Assembly (NCBI RefSeq): GCF_901000735.1
Contig: NC_081544.1
Span: 34,671,235 to 34,735,234, forward strand
From: Corylus avellana
Lineage: Eukaryota; Streptophyta; Magnoliopsida; Fagales; Betulaceae
Direction of reading: 5' to 3'
DNA: 64,000 nt
The notes below the pieces were generated by a model. The model ran no database searches. It was not told the origin of the DNA and saw nothing but the letters and a program-made list of their open reading frames with translations. Position numbers and translations under genes: made by a program. Below, one piece after another: positions 1-9,529 of this stretch (position 1 is its first letter; every line of letters starts with the position of its first letter).

Positions 1-509
1 CATGTGCTCTGCTAGATCTATTGCTTTGTTGCATTCGTTCCTTTCTATAATGCTAATTGGATTTTTTTGGAAATACATAATTGGCTGCTTATAGCTATTT
101 GTATTACTGCTGCAATGGATGGAAAAAGGTCCGTAGTACCAAAAGCACTTTTCGTGAGCAGTAATCTCCCCTTATTTTTGGAAAGCTAGTGGCTGCGTGT
201 GAATTCCTTCATGGCAAGGGACGGCCTGTATTATTTAGAATAAACGGATAGCATTACTCTTTTTTTTTTTTAGGATAACTCTATGTCTATTGTAGAATTT
301 TTAGAATCTTATGGTTCAGATTTTGTTGCTCAGCATACAACTTAGTGAGGTATAATGAATTAAGGAAAAATTAGGGATCATTTATATTACAACTTTAGAG
401 ATGTGGTAAATGTTGAGTTTGAAGTTTCTCTAGATTTATCCTAATTCGAATGCACACAATGTTCTACTGCATTAAGCACTTTATATGTTCATTTATTTTC
501 TAATCACAG

Positions 510-596
510 AATGAGAGATTGGAGAAGCAAGCAGAGATCAAGAGAGTCCGGGAGGAGTTATTGCAACAAGCCAAACATAGGGACCCTCTCGCTTGA
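510..596 (+). CDS. Last coding exon of an unidentified gene (5' part outside the window)
   Basis: A splice acceptor (TAATCACAG) at 501-509 is followed by an open frame of 28 codons and a TGA at 594-596. The peptide is strongly charged (NERLEKQAEIKRVREELLQQ, then AKHRDPLA), which suggests the end of an amphipathic or coiled-coil helix. Positions 1-509 upstream read as intron: T-rich, no open frame. Downstream the sequence is T-rich and looks like a 3'UTR to roughly 1000. I do not recognise the family from this tail alone, so no function is assigned. The reading phase is the one that gives a clean charged helix and a stop; the other two phases are less protein-like. Confidence 0.55.
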   Translation, partial: NERLEKQAEIKRVREELLQQAKHRDPLA

Positions 597-2362
597 CTGT
601 TGCGTTGTGCTGTGATGCCGGTGGCACTTTTCTCTTAAATTCCTGTTTTTTCTTGAATTTTTAAGTTGCAGAGTTGATAGAATTATAATAATCAAGTTAT
701 CTGTTTTAAGCTGATGACTGTGGCGTAAACAAATTATATTTTGCCTGTTTTATGAACCAAGACTTGTTCTTTCTCTCCGCATGTGTTGGAATGTGAAGTG
801 AAGTTGGTTTTAATCTGATGAGTGCATCTTCTATGAGTTCATTTTAACATAATAGAGGCAGTAATTTAATAACATTCATGGTGTTTGTACTTCTAAAATT
901 GGGAGCACCGCATTTTTCTTGTTGAATATTGTAGATGTAAATTGTGAACCTAGCTTGCGCTTTTTGTGATTTGTGCTTGGAAATTGTCATGTTCGGTGTA
1001 AAACAACTGTCTAGAATTTAAGATGGTTGTGTGTGCATTATTTTCAAGTAGTCTGTTATATGTTCACCAAAGCATATTCTAGAAGTTTAACCAAAGAATT
1101 GGAGGTAATAAAAGTGATTCATTCTCCATGAATATGATATCTATGTAGTATGATGTATGGAATATATGGCAATGGTGAAGTGTTAGAGTATTTCTATTGA
1201 TTGATCATTCAACCACAAAACTTTGCAAAATAATAGCCACTTAAAAAAAAATTTAAATGATAATATATTTATTTTGATGCATAGAATGTTTAGATCTTTG
1301 ATGTGCAGCCTCATCTTTTTGTTTGGACTAGGAGATGCTTTCTTAGCACTAGTGGATTCATTTTATCAACTCCGTATAGTTCCTGGCTCTGCAGTAACTC
1401 TCTTCCAAGGCTGTCAATAAGATTTTTTTCTTTTATAAGTAAAGATAATTGTATCAATGGAAAACCAGAGGGGGTAACTTGGTTGTATGTAAAAGTATCC
1501 TTCCTAAGTCACAATCACAAATACAATGAAGCCAAAAAAATCTAGAATATGGAGATTACTCGACTTACAACTGGCCTAAAAGAGTTGTAGATCTAGCATT
1601 TTTCTATTTGATGGACTACTGTCTAGTGAAATAAAAATAAAAAATAAAAAATAAAAAATAAAAAATAAAAAAGTTGGGTTGAGGTAAATCAAAACTTAAG
1701 TGGGAGAGTAAGAATGTTAAGATCAGAATCTACTCAAGATTAGACCTAGGTTATAATTTTGTTCAAGACTTAGCAGGAAATCTCTATTCCTTAAGATTTT
1801 TCCGTAGGTTTCTCTGCAACCCGCCTGTTCCCTCCATCCAGAGCGTTTAAACAAAACTCTGCCTTAATGATCTCATGCATCCTGAAAGCAAATCATTCAA
1901 AAATATCTTGTTAGAAGATTTCCTTGACATCAGCGATATAACTCATTTCCATGCTATTCAGTAGATGCCCATTGGTTGTAAGTTCAATATCTTTCCCAGA
2001 AGAATTGGCAGGATGACAAAGGCGGAGGCTCTCAAAGTTCTGTTACAGCCATTATGTTTCCTGGGTATCATGTTATTGCAAGTTCTTATGTTTCCTTTTC
2101 ATGAGTAGCATGTTCTGTCATGTGATTATGTGGAACTGTTTTACTCTACTCTATTATGCAAGCTAAGAATTAAAAGAATAAAATATGTATCGGTGATACC
2201 ATATCTCTACAACTGCCTTGTTCTGTGTAAATTTAACTGTTTCTTCGCAGAAACTTATTTGTTGTATTCTGAAATTGCAATTGAAGTAGAGGTTTCCGGC
2301 GAATTGGAAAGGGTAAGGCATTTTTATACCATTCACATGAAATAGAGCTCTAAGTGCTGAAG

Positions 2363-2434
2363 ATACCCTGAGATTTAAGATTTTTTTTTTTTTGATAAGT
2401 AAACCCGAATATAAATACCCTGAGATTTAAGATT
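2363..2434 (-). mobile_element. Very short LINE-like insertion with a 20-bp target duplication
   Basis: The 20-bp word ATACCCTGAGATTTAAGATT occurs exactly at 2363-2382 and 2415-2434. Between the copies are 32 bp: a run of T followed by GATAAGTAAACC. Read on the minus strand, the insert ends in TTTACTTATC plus poly(A), which resembles the 3' end of plant L1-type LINEs. Exact long direct repeats flanking a poly(A)-tailed insert are the mark of target-primed reverse transcription. The copy is truncated to almost nothing. Assignment to L1 rests on the tail only. Confidence 0.6.
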
Positions 2435-2509
2435 ATATATTCTTCTCATGAGAAGGCAATTTTTCATCAGCTGCTGTTTGTAGATCCGTTTTCTTGTCCT
2501 AACTCCCTT

Positions 2510-2870
2510 GGGATGGCCGCAAGCCACCCCATAAGGGTTGGGGGTGGCTTTCCGGCCACCCCTTCAAAATTTTTATTATTTTTTTAGATTTAATTTTTAA
2601 ATTAAATTAATAAAAAATTAATATGCTGTCATGGCAAAACGATGTGTTTAAATGGGAATGACGTCCGTTAAAACTTTGGGAAAAACGGTGCGTTTCAATG
2701 GGAATGACGTTCGTTAAACCTTTGGGAAAAAATCTAACAGTAGGGATGTTGCATTTTCGATTGACCAAATGAGTAAAAATTCAAAAAAAAAAAAATTAAA
2801 AAAAAAAACTGAGAGATTTTACAGTTTTGACATGTTGACTCAGGGATTTATAATATATTTACTCTAAATT
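2510..2870. repeat. GGCC hairpin plus 46-bp tandem duplication, probable MULE-MITE fragment
   Basis: An imperfect inverted repeat (2510-2530 against 2541-2562; arms of the type GGGRTGGCC...GCCACCCC) is followed by an AT-rich stretch. Two tandem 46-bp copies follow (2636-2681 and 2682-2727), each starting AAAACGRTG and carrying GGGAATGACGT. The same GGCC hairpin type lies at the centre of the 596-bp element at 16813-17408. I found no complete terminal repeats, so this is called a fragment. Confidence 0.45.
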
Positions 2871-3416
2871 AAATGAATCAGATTAAAGTTAACCTATGCA
2901 TTCTTATATTTATGTCTCAAGACAATTCAAATCCTAATATAGAAACACAAATTATCAACCTTAATGGAATCACAGATACAAAATGATGGGCTGCTGTGTG
3001 TTGGCTAGGCCGCGCTGCCTGCCTAAGCGATTCTCTAATGCAATGATTAGGGAAATTTGGATAATTTGGTTTTTATCAAAAGCATGCCATATTTCCGTCG
3101 ATGTGTGGGTTTTGATCTCATTCATATCGAAAAGCAGTAATTTGGGTGAACAGATTTCAATCCGTTTAGCAACCTTCTGAAAAAGTTTTCAGTTTTGAGC
3201 AAAAGACAGGGCAGTTTTGCGCATTTTTATCTCCTCACTTGCAAGAAATCGTGTCTTGAGGCCTCTAACAACATAGTCACACCTCACCTTCTACAAGCAA
3301 GTTAACCAAGATAACGCAGTTCCAAATAAATACAAATCCACCTCTAAAAAGAACCATCTTTTCCCCATATTTTCTGGTTAAAGCTCTAAAGAGCAGGAAC
3401 CTGACCGGTATTTGCA

Positions 3417-3430
3417 TTTGTATATAAGGT
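3417..3430 (+). promoter_or_regulatory. TATA box of the KDEL cysteine protease gene
   Basis: TATATAAGG begins at 3421, 54 bp upstream of the ATG at 3475. This leaves a predicted leader of about 25-30 nt, plausible for a highly expressed plant protease gene. The assignment is by motif and spacing only. Confidence 0.55.
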
Positions 3431-3474
3431 CGTGGTTCCATTGCTAGACCATATCAAACAGCTTCATCCACATC

Positions 3475-4993
3475 ATGGATCTGGGGAATTTTTTATTGGT
3501 TGCTCTTTCATTAGCTCTACTTTTGGGGATTGCCAAGAGCTTTGACTTCCAGGAGGAGGACTTGGCTTCGGAAGAGAGACTCTGGGACTTGTATGAGAGG
3601 TGGAGCAGCCACCACACCGTCTCTCGGGACCTGCAGGAGAAGCATAAGCGTTTCAATGTGTTCAAGGAGAATGTGGGGCATGTTCACAAGGTGAACAATA
3701 TGAATAAGCCGTACAAGCTGAAACTGAGTAAGTTTGCGGATATGACCAACCATGAGTTTGCAAGCTCCTATGCCGGCTCAAAGGTCGGCCACTACAGGAT
3801 GTTCCGAGGCCGCTGGAGAGGGACCGGCGGTTTCATGCATGAGAACACCGGCAATCTTCCATCCTCTGTTGATTGGAGGAAACGAGGAGCAGTCACCGGT
3901 ATCAAGGACCAAGGCAAATGTGGTAAGTTAAAAAAGTTGTGGCTATGTGTTCGTGTATTTTCACTATATATTTGTCATGAGATGCTAAGATAATCTGTCA
4001 AAATTATTGTTGATGTTTTATAGGTAGCTGCTGGGCATTTTCAAGTGTAGTTGCAGTGGAGGGCATCAACAAGATCAAAACAAATGAGTTAGTGTCCCTT
4101 TCTGAGCAAGAGCTGGTTGATTGTGATGCTGAAAACCAAGGCTGTAATGGAGGATTGATGGAAAATGCATTTGAATTCATTAAGCAAAATGGTGGATTGA
4201 CAGCAGAGAAGAATTACCCCTACCAAGCCCTAGATGGGTCATGTGACTCATCCAAGGTGAAAAATGATCTATTAAACTTTTATGCATGTAAAAAAAAAAG
4301 TATATATATATATATATATGAGTTTCTACTTCTGTTCTTGCTTTGCAGATGAATTCTCCTATGGTGCAAATTGATGGATATCAAAGTGTGCCGGAAAATG
4401 ATGAAAATGCCTTGATGAAAGCTGTTGCAAGCCAACCTGTATCAGTTGCAATTGATGCTGGTGGCAAGGATTTGCAATTCTACTCAGAGGCAAGTCTATT
4501 ACAATATTAATTAAATTATTGAATGCACTCTTTCTTACCCACTTAAATTTTTTAAATAAGTAATAATTAATTAACATATTATTAAAGCAAATGTCTATTC
4601 ATCGTCCATTTCAATTACAAATATAGGGTTTACAAATTAATATAACATTATTCATTACCAAATTGACGACATTAAATGGGATTGCTTTGGCATCAATATA
4701 TACATAATTACGAATGAAATGGAATTCGAGTGCAGGGAGTATTCACTGGAGATTGTGGCACAGAGTTGAATCACGGGGTGGCGATTGTGGGTTATGGAGC
4801 AACTCAGGATGATACAAATTATTGGATAGTGAAGAACTCCTGGGGAGCCGAATGGGGAGAGAAGGGTTACTTCAGGATGCAACGTGGGGTTGATGCAGAA
4901 GAGGGACTCTGTGGTGTAGCCATGGAGGCCTCTTACCCCATCAAAAATTCCTCAACCAACACCCAAAGAACCTCCTTCAAGGATGAACTTTAA
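3475..4993 (+). CDS. KDEL-tailed papain-like cysteine endopeptidase (vignain/CEP type)
   Basis: Exons 3475-3922, 4024-4256, 4349-4489 and 4736-4993 give 359 residues, close to the roughly 360 usual for vignains. Residues 1-22 are a hydrophobic signal peptide. An I29 inhibitor propeptide with an ERFNIN-like helix (about 38-95) follows, and the mature enzyme starts near LPSSVDWR. The catalytic set is complete: oxyanion Gln146, Cys152 (GSCWAF), His287 ([11 protein letters not shown]) and Asn308 (NSWG). The last four residues are KDEL, the ER-retention signal of the CysEP/CEP subfamily, whose members are stored in ricinosomes and released during programmed cell death in senescing or germinating tissue (family knowledge). 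The third intron has a GC donor (GAG|GCAAGT), the only donor that keeps [11 protein letters not shown] in frame. A polyadenylation signal AATAAA lies at 5152-5157. The enzyme class is firm; the exact orthologue is not assigned. Confidence 0.96.
4490..4735 (+). other. GC-AG intron in the cysteine protease gene
   Basis: The donor at 4490 reads AG|GCAAGT, a perfect GC-type donor consensus. The acceptor ends TGCAG at 4735. The nearest GT (4494) would add five bases and break the frame, so GC use is needed to join TACTCAGAG to GGAGTATTCACT. Confidence 0.85.
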
Positions 4994-5159
4994 GCCTCAT
5001 AAATTCATATTTAAGTAGATTCTGTAGCCTAGCTACTTAGTAAAAGCTTGTGGTTTGGTTTGTTTGTCACAGGAAAACCATAAATCTGTCTCGTTTATTT
5101 GGTGCTTATGCCAGGAGAGAATATTATAATTAATGTATTTGTTTGAATTACAATAAAAG

Positions 5160-5640
5160 CTTGCTTCATCCTGCATATTTGAAACTAGCTTACTTAAGAA
5201 TTAATTTGTTAAAGTATTAATTAAATAATTAACTTTATTTATTTATTTCTGGTGCATACTTTTAAAATAATTAATAATTTAACAATTTGGTGTGGCAACA
5301 AAGGCAAATACAAAGAGGTCCAGTCATATCACATTTACACTTTTGTTTCTACCAAAATTAGCATTTGATGGACCTAATGGGTGCTCTGCTCCAGCTAGGT
5401 CCATGACTACATGCATAAACTTACACTCACCAAGAAAGAATCCTATGAAAAACAAAAGTATGAGACACATATAATGTAAAAGTGCTACTAGCTCTTTGAG
5501 AGTACCTGTACCTAGTAATTGACGAATTAACATGTGGTGCAATATTCATGTCCCATTGCAGTACAATAAGGCAGGGATATGGCCATGGGAGTGCAAAAGA
5601 GCGCGTCATCTGTTGTCTGAACACTTGTCTGAACAGATAG
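5160..5640. other. Intergenic, no gene seen
   Basis: AT-rich sequence downstream of the protease polyadenylation signal. Short open frames on both strands (for example 5324-5542 and 5427-5693) overlap one another and show no domain, start context or splice evidence. Confidence 0.5.
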
Positions 5641-5644
5641 AGGG

Positions 5645-5870
5645 TCTGTTTGGAATTGCGTTTAAGGGGCTTAAAATTGCTTTTAATACTCAAAAAATTA
5701 TTTTGAAGAAAAAAAGTACTTGTTTAGAAAAAAAAAACATTAAAAGCACTTTTAAGGTTCCAAAAAAACCTAAAAATGGTTAAAACGTACTTTTGGCAAA
5801 AGCTTAAAAATGAAGTTTTTGTCCAAAAATTCTTTTCGACTTAAAAGCTCAAACACAATCCCAATCCGAA
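5645..5870. mobile_element. hAT-like MITE (TTTGGAATTGCG family)
   Basis: The left part reads GTCTGTTTGGAATTGCG and then AAGGGGCTTAAAA. The right part is its approximate inverse, TTAAAAGCTCAAACACAATCCC. The interior (CTAAAAATGGTTAAAACGTA, then GCTTAAAAATGAAGTTTTTG) is closely matched by a second copy at 51545-52421. The outermost right terminus is diverged and I could not fix an 8-bp target duplication, so the boundaries are approximate. The hAT assignment is from resemblance to common plant MITEs. Confidence 0.6.
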
Positions 5871-5904
5871 TCAACCTTTTTGCGCTCAAATATCCCAACC
5901 AAAG

Positions 5905-6324
5905 CTACCACTCCATTGCACAAAAATATTGCATGGATCTCCTTCCCCATGACTCCTTGTTAATGTAGACGGTAAACCTAGGAGGTCCTGCCAATGTTGG
6001 GTACAAGATTAATACTTTCACAGGACTAGCCTTTAAAGAGAGGAAATTTGGATCATCCAGTTTAAGCCCAAATGGCCCATCAAGCTTTAGCTGGGTCTTA
6101 ATTCTGTGTGTATAAGCTGGGCTACTGTTGGGCTCAGGATCATTCGGCCACTGGATATGCATTGGGCCATTGCAACCCTTAAGAGGTGCCTGCCAAATCA
6201 GCATGGTATCCTCGGATTTGTAGGGCAACTCCACGGTGGCAGTCAAATTTATTTGACGGCTTCGTAGTGGCTTCCCGATGTACATGGTAATTGGTAACCA
6301 CCATAGTGGCCACGGATCTGTCAA
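5905..6324 (-). other. Unrecognised open frame, possible gene fragment
   Basis: About 140 codons are open on the minus strand in a locally GC-richer patch, ending at TAG (5905-5907). The first codon of the open stretch is TTG, not ATG, and no good splice sites were found around it. The peptide is rich in Pro, Trp, Tyr and Leu (for example HIQWPNDPEP) and shows no motif I can name. It could be a decayed exon or a transposon-captured fragment. No function is claimed. Confidence 0.2.
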
Positions 6325-6359
6325 GTGGCCCTGTCTCTCACAAATAAAGGTTGGTGGCC

Positions 6360-9060
6360 ACTACTGTAGAGAGCAGCCTCTAGCAGACCCTCTTTTCTTT
6401 TTTCTTTTTTTCTTTTTTTAATATTTTGTAAACGCTTATCAAATTTTTAAAAAAAAATTTAGAAATACTTTTTAATTTACCACATGAGTTTTTTTTTTTT
6501 CTTACATGTCTACACAAGAAGAGGAAAAACATTCAAATTAATGATTTTCGCTTTATTAAGCGTGATTTCAGTCAATTAAACTACTTCTTGATAACACCAC
6601 ATGAAATTTTTTTCCTTTTTTTTGTTTTTTTTTTTTCGTTTTATTAGGTGTGATCCCAATCAATTAAGCTACTCCTTAAAAATACCACATGGGTTCCCCT
6701 TTGTAAACTTCATAAACAACTTCTTTTTTTTTTGTTCAACTTTTACTTTTAAAAAAAAACCCTTTTCAAAATCTAAAATCAAAAATACTTTTTGAAAACT
6801 TTACCGATCATGGCTCAATTCATACCTAAAAAATACTTTGTTGTCAACGTTTATCAAATACATTGTCAACTTAGTGAGAAAAAAAAAATCTCCTTTTATT
6901 GTTCTCTAAAACAACTTTTCAAAACCCAAAAAACTGAAAAACATTCCTGAATGGGCCTTTTAAAGTTTTTACTTTTTTTTTTAGAACTCAAATGAATTAT
7001 AAAATAAAATAAAAAATAAAAAAACCCACTAAATCCCATGACCATCTCATTATTTGCTAATCAAATTACTAATAATTCAAACAATAAATATGAAAAAAAA
7101 AATTTATAAGACCAGCTAATGATCAAACCATTCAAAATTTACTTTAACAGATAAGTACTTAAAGTAATTATTTCATATTTGTTGTTCTAGATTGAATAAC
7201 AAAGTTGTCATAAATCTCTATGAAAAAATTATTTTTTAAAATTTTCTCTAAAGGATGATGATGAAGAAGATTGAAGATCATAAAGTGAAAAAGAAAGTTG
7301 ATTAAAATAGAAGTACATCTCAAAAGAAGACAAGCAGCCGTACAAATGGTTTTTCCAAAGTTCTCCCCTATTCAAGAATGTTAAAATCTTTTGGATTATT
7401 TCTCTTTTTTATTGGGTTCCAAAACAATGCTGCTAATTATTTTAAGGAGATGAGTCCAAGTGGCCAACCGTGTGGCCTAGATTAGCTCAAAAAGAACACG
7501 CATGCCACAGTTTCCATGGTGGGCCGAGCAGCTGCTCCCACCCCTCATTTTTGACCACTCAAGGATCTTTCCCTGTTCCCAGTCAAACGAAATTCCTAAA
7601 CACCCTAAACAACTACAATAACCACACAAAAACCTAAGTACCTCCCAATACAAATATTTTATATCCAAAAAACATCTTCAAGGAATATAAAACACAACCC
7701 AACACTTGCGAAACGACAAAGAATCCCGTTAATGCAAGATTTGTTAGGGTTGATGGTTATGGGCATTCATTAGGAGTTGTCGGTGAGTTTTGCTGTTGCT
7801 AGTGTTTCATATCCTTATTTTCGTATCTTTGTCGGCCTCAATCGTGATGCGATTTATTGTCATAGGCATCAACCATGTAACACGTTTTTTTTCTCCGAAT
7901 AGGAAGATATTCAATTAATTATATTTAAATAATATTTTTGTCTATTTTATTTTTTTAATGTAACAAAAAAAATTTATAAATAATTTTATCTCTCTAAAAT
8001 ATATTAACCGAATATAGAATACTCTCCATTTCATTTCCGCATATACATAGCCTCCATGGACAATTACTTGCTTGGCCTGTTTTCCTGTGAACCAATCCCT
8101 AGCTAGAGCATCCAATGATGGTCTAATCTACACACGACTTGTCTAAACTTAATTTAATCCAACGAGAGTTTTTACTCCTTTCATATATAAGCTACCTTTA
8201 ATTTTTACATGCATTAATAATGCACGGGAAAAAACATATATTAATTTAGTAGATTGAATTAAAAAAAATTTCAACCTAATTTAGAGAATAAGAACTTTAT
8301 CTATCATTCAAATTCAATGTAATAATCTGAAGAGAACCAATAATTACATATTTTCTATCGTCATGCTAATGCATTGTGGGAATTTAATTTTGCGAGAATC
8401 AATTATAGTATGTGATAACCTAAATCTAAACTATTAGTGTTTTTATTATAAATTGCCGTGATAATCAATATAACACTTGACCAATTTAGTCACTAAAATG
8501 CAGGTTAACACATTGCATTAATCCACTTAGTACTTAACATGTTAGACAAATTGATGTGTTGGTTCATAAAATACTTGCTGTATTTTTTGCTAAAAATGTA
8601 AATTGCGATGGTCACCTAATTTGTAAGAGAATTGTAATACGTACGTTTCTCACATAATACAAGGAGCACGTGTGATCTGTAATAAATTTTCACCCAAGCA
8701 ATTTGTATGAAATCTTTGTTCATACTGTTATACCAGCAGTACATCCTGTTTCCCAGTACAGGCTTACAGCTGAGGTTTATCTCTTACGAACTACTAGAGG
8801 CATATAGATATTTAGAGTAACGCGGGAATTGCGAAATGTGACTAGCTAGGTTGTCGTCCCACATGTTGATTTTGTGTATCTTCGTTTTTGTATTGATCAT
8901 GTATGGGAGAGGACTTGTATTTGTCCTGCATGAATTGGTCATACACAGCAACGTCTGTCAGCATTGACACCAACCATACGAGGTTTGAGTTGGGCAAAAC
9001 CAACATTACCAAAGACCTGGATGCCAGTATCCATCAATGACATGGCAGTAATCAGGTGGC
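6360..9060. other. Intergenic AT-rich DNA, no gene supported
   Basis: Long A and T runs, scattered inverted repeats and short random open frames. A minus-strand frame at 7477-7668 (63 codons) has no recognisable domain. A G-box-like GCACGTGT lies near 8667. Nothing else can be supported. Confidence 0.5.
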
Positions 9061-9520
9061 CCACGTGTCAAAACCCCAGAGCATCAGGGAAAAAGGAAAA
9101 AAATGAAAAGATGCAGGACGCTGACAGATCAGGATGAGCTACAGAAGGGAGCATTAAAAGGGTAGTGAGAGAGAGAGAGAGAGGTGTGGAGGGTGGTGTG
9201 GTGGGAGAGGGAGAGGAGGCTGACCTTTCTCCCAAGGACACAGAGTGTGACAAACAAAAAGAGTTGTAGTGCTGTATGGTGTGAGGTGGATGAGCAAGAA
9301 AAAGTGACTCTGCCTCTGCCAAAGGGAGGAATAGAGGGGGAGGTTTTAGCCTTTAGGTTCTGCTTCTGCACCCATGGGAGTACGGATTCAGAGTCAAACC
9401 CTCTACATCCACATGTATTGCCACATCAGTACATTGTCCTACGTGGCATGAGATTCTTACTTGTCAGCAATTCACATGCCCTTCTATTCTTTCTCTCTCT
9501 CTCTCTCTCTCTTGGGTAAT
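9060..9520. repeat. GC-richer island with GA and CT microsatellites
   Basis: Against AT-rich flanks, this 460-bp stretch is balanced in composition. It starts with a G-box (CCACGTGTC, about 9060-9068). A (GA)n tract lies at about 9168-9184 and a (CT)n tract at about 9489-9512. Open frames on both strands are low-complexity products of these tracts. It could be a promoter or leader of an unannotated transcript. I could not match it to a known microRNA precursor. Confidence 0.4.
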
Positions 9521-9529
9521 TTCTCGGAA

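Larger units (their letters stand above)
597..3400. other. Intergenic region: 3'UTR-like stretch, microsatellite, repeat debris
   Basis: No coding gene is supported here. About 597-1000 is T-rich and 3'UTR-like. An (AAAAAT)n-type microsatellite lies at 1627-1673. A micro-LINE scar lies at 2363-2434. A GGCC-rich hairpin (2510-2562) and a 46-bp tandem duplication (2636-2727) resemble interior parts of the long-TIR elements elsewhere in the window. Short open frames at 1223-1545, 2130-2345 and 2983-3180 have no recognisable domain and no splice context. Confidence 0.6.

Noticed and set aside
9119..9512. Possible microRNA-type hairpin from GA and CT tracts and GCTGACA/TGTCAGC
   Set aside because: The complementary words are not in a nested order that would make one stem, and no known mature microRNA sequence was recognised.
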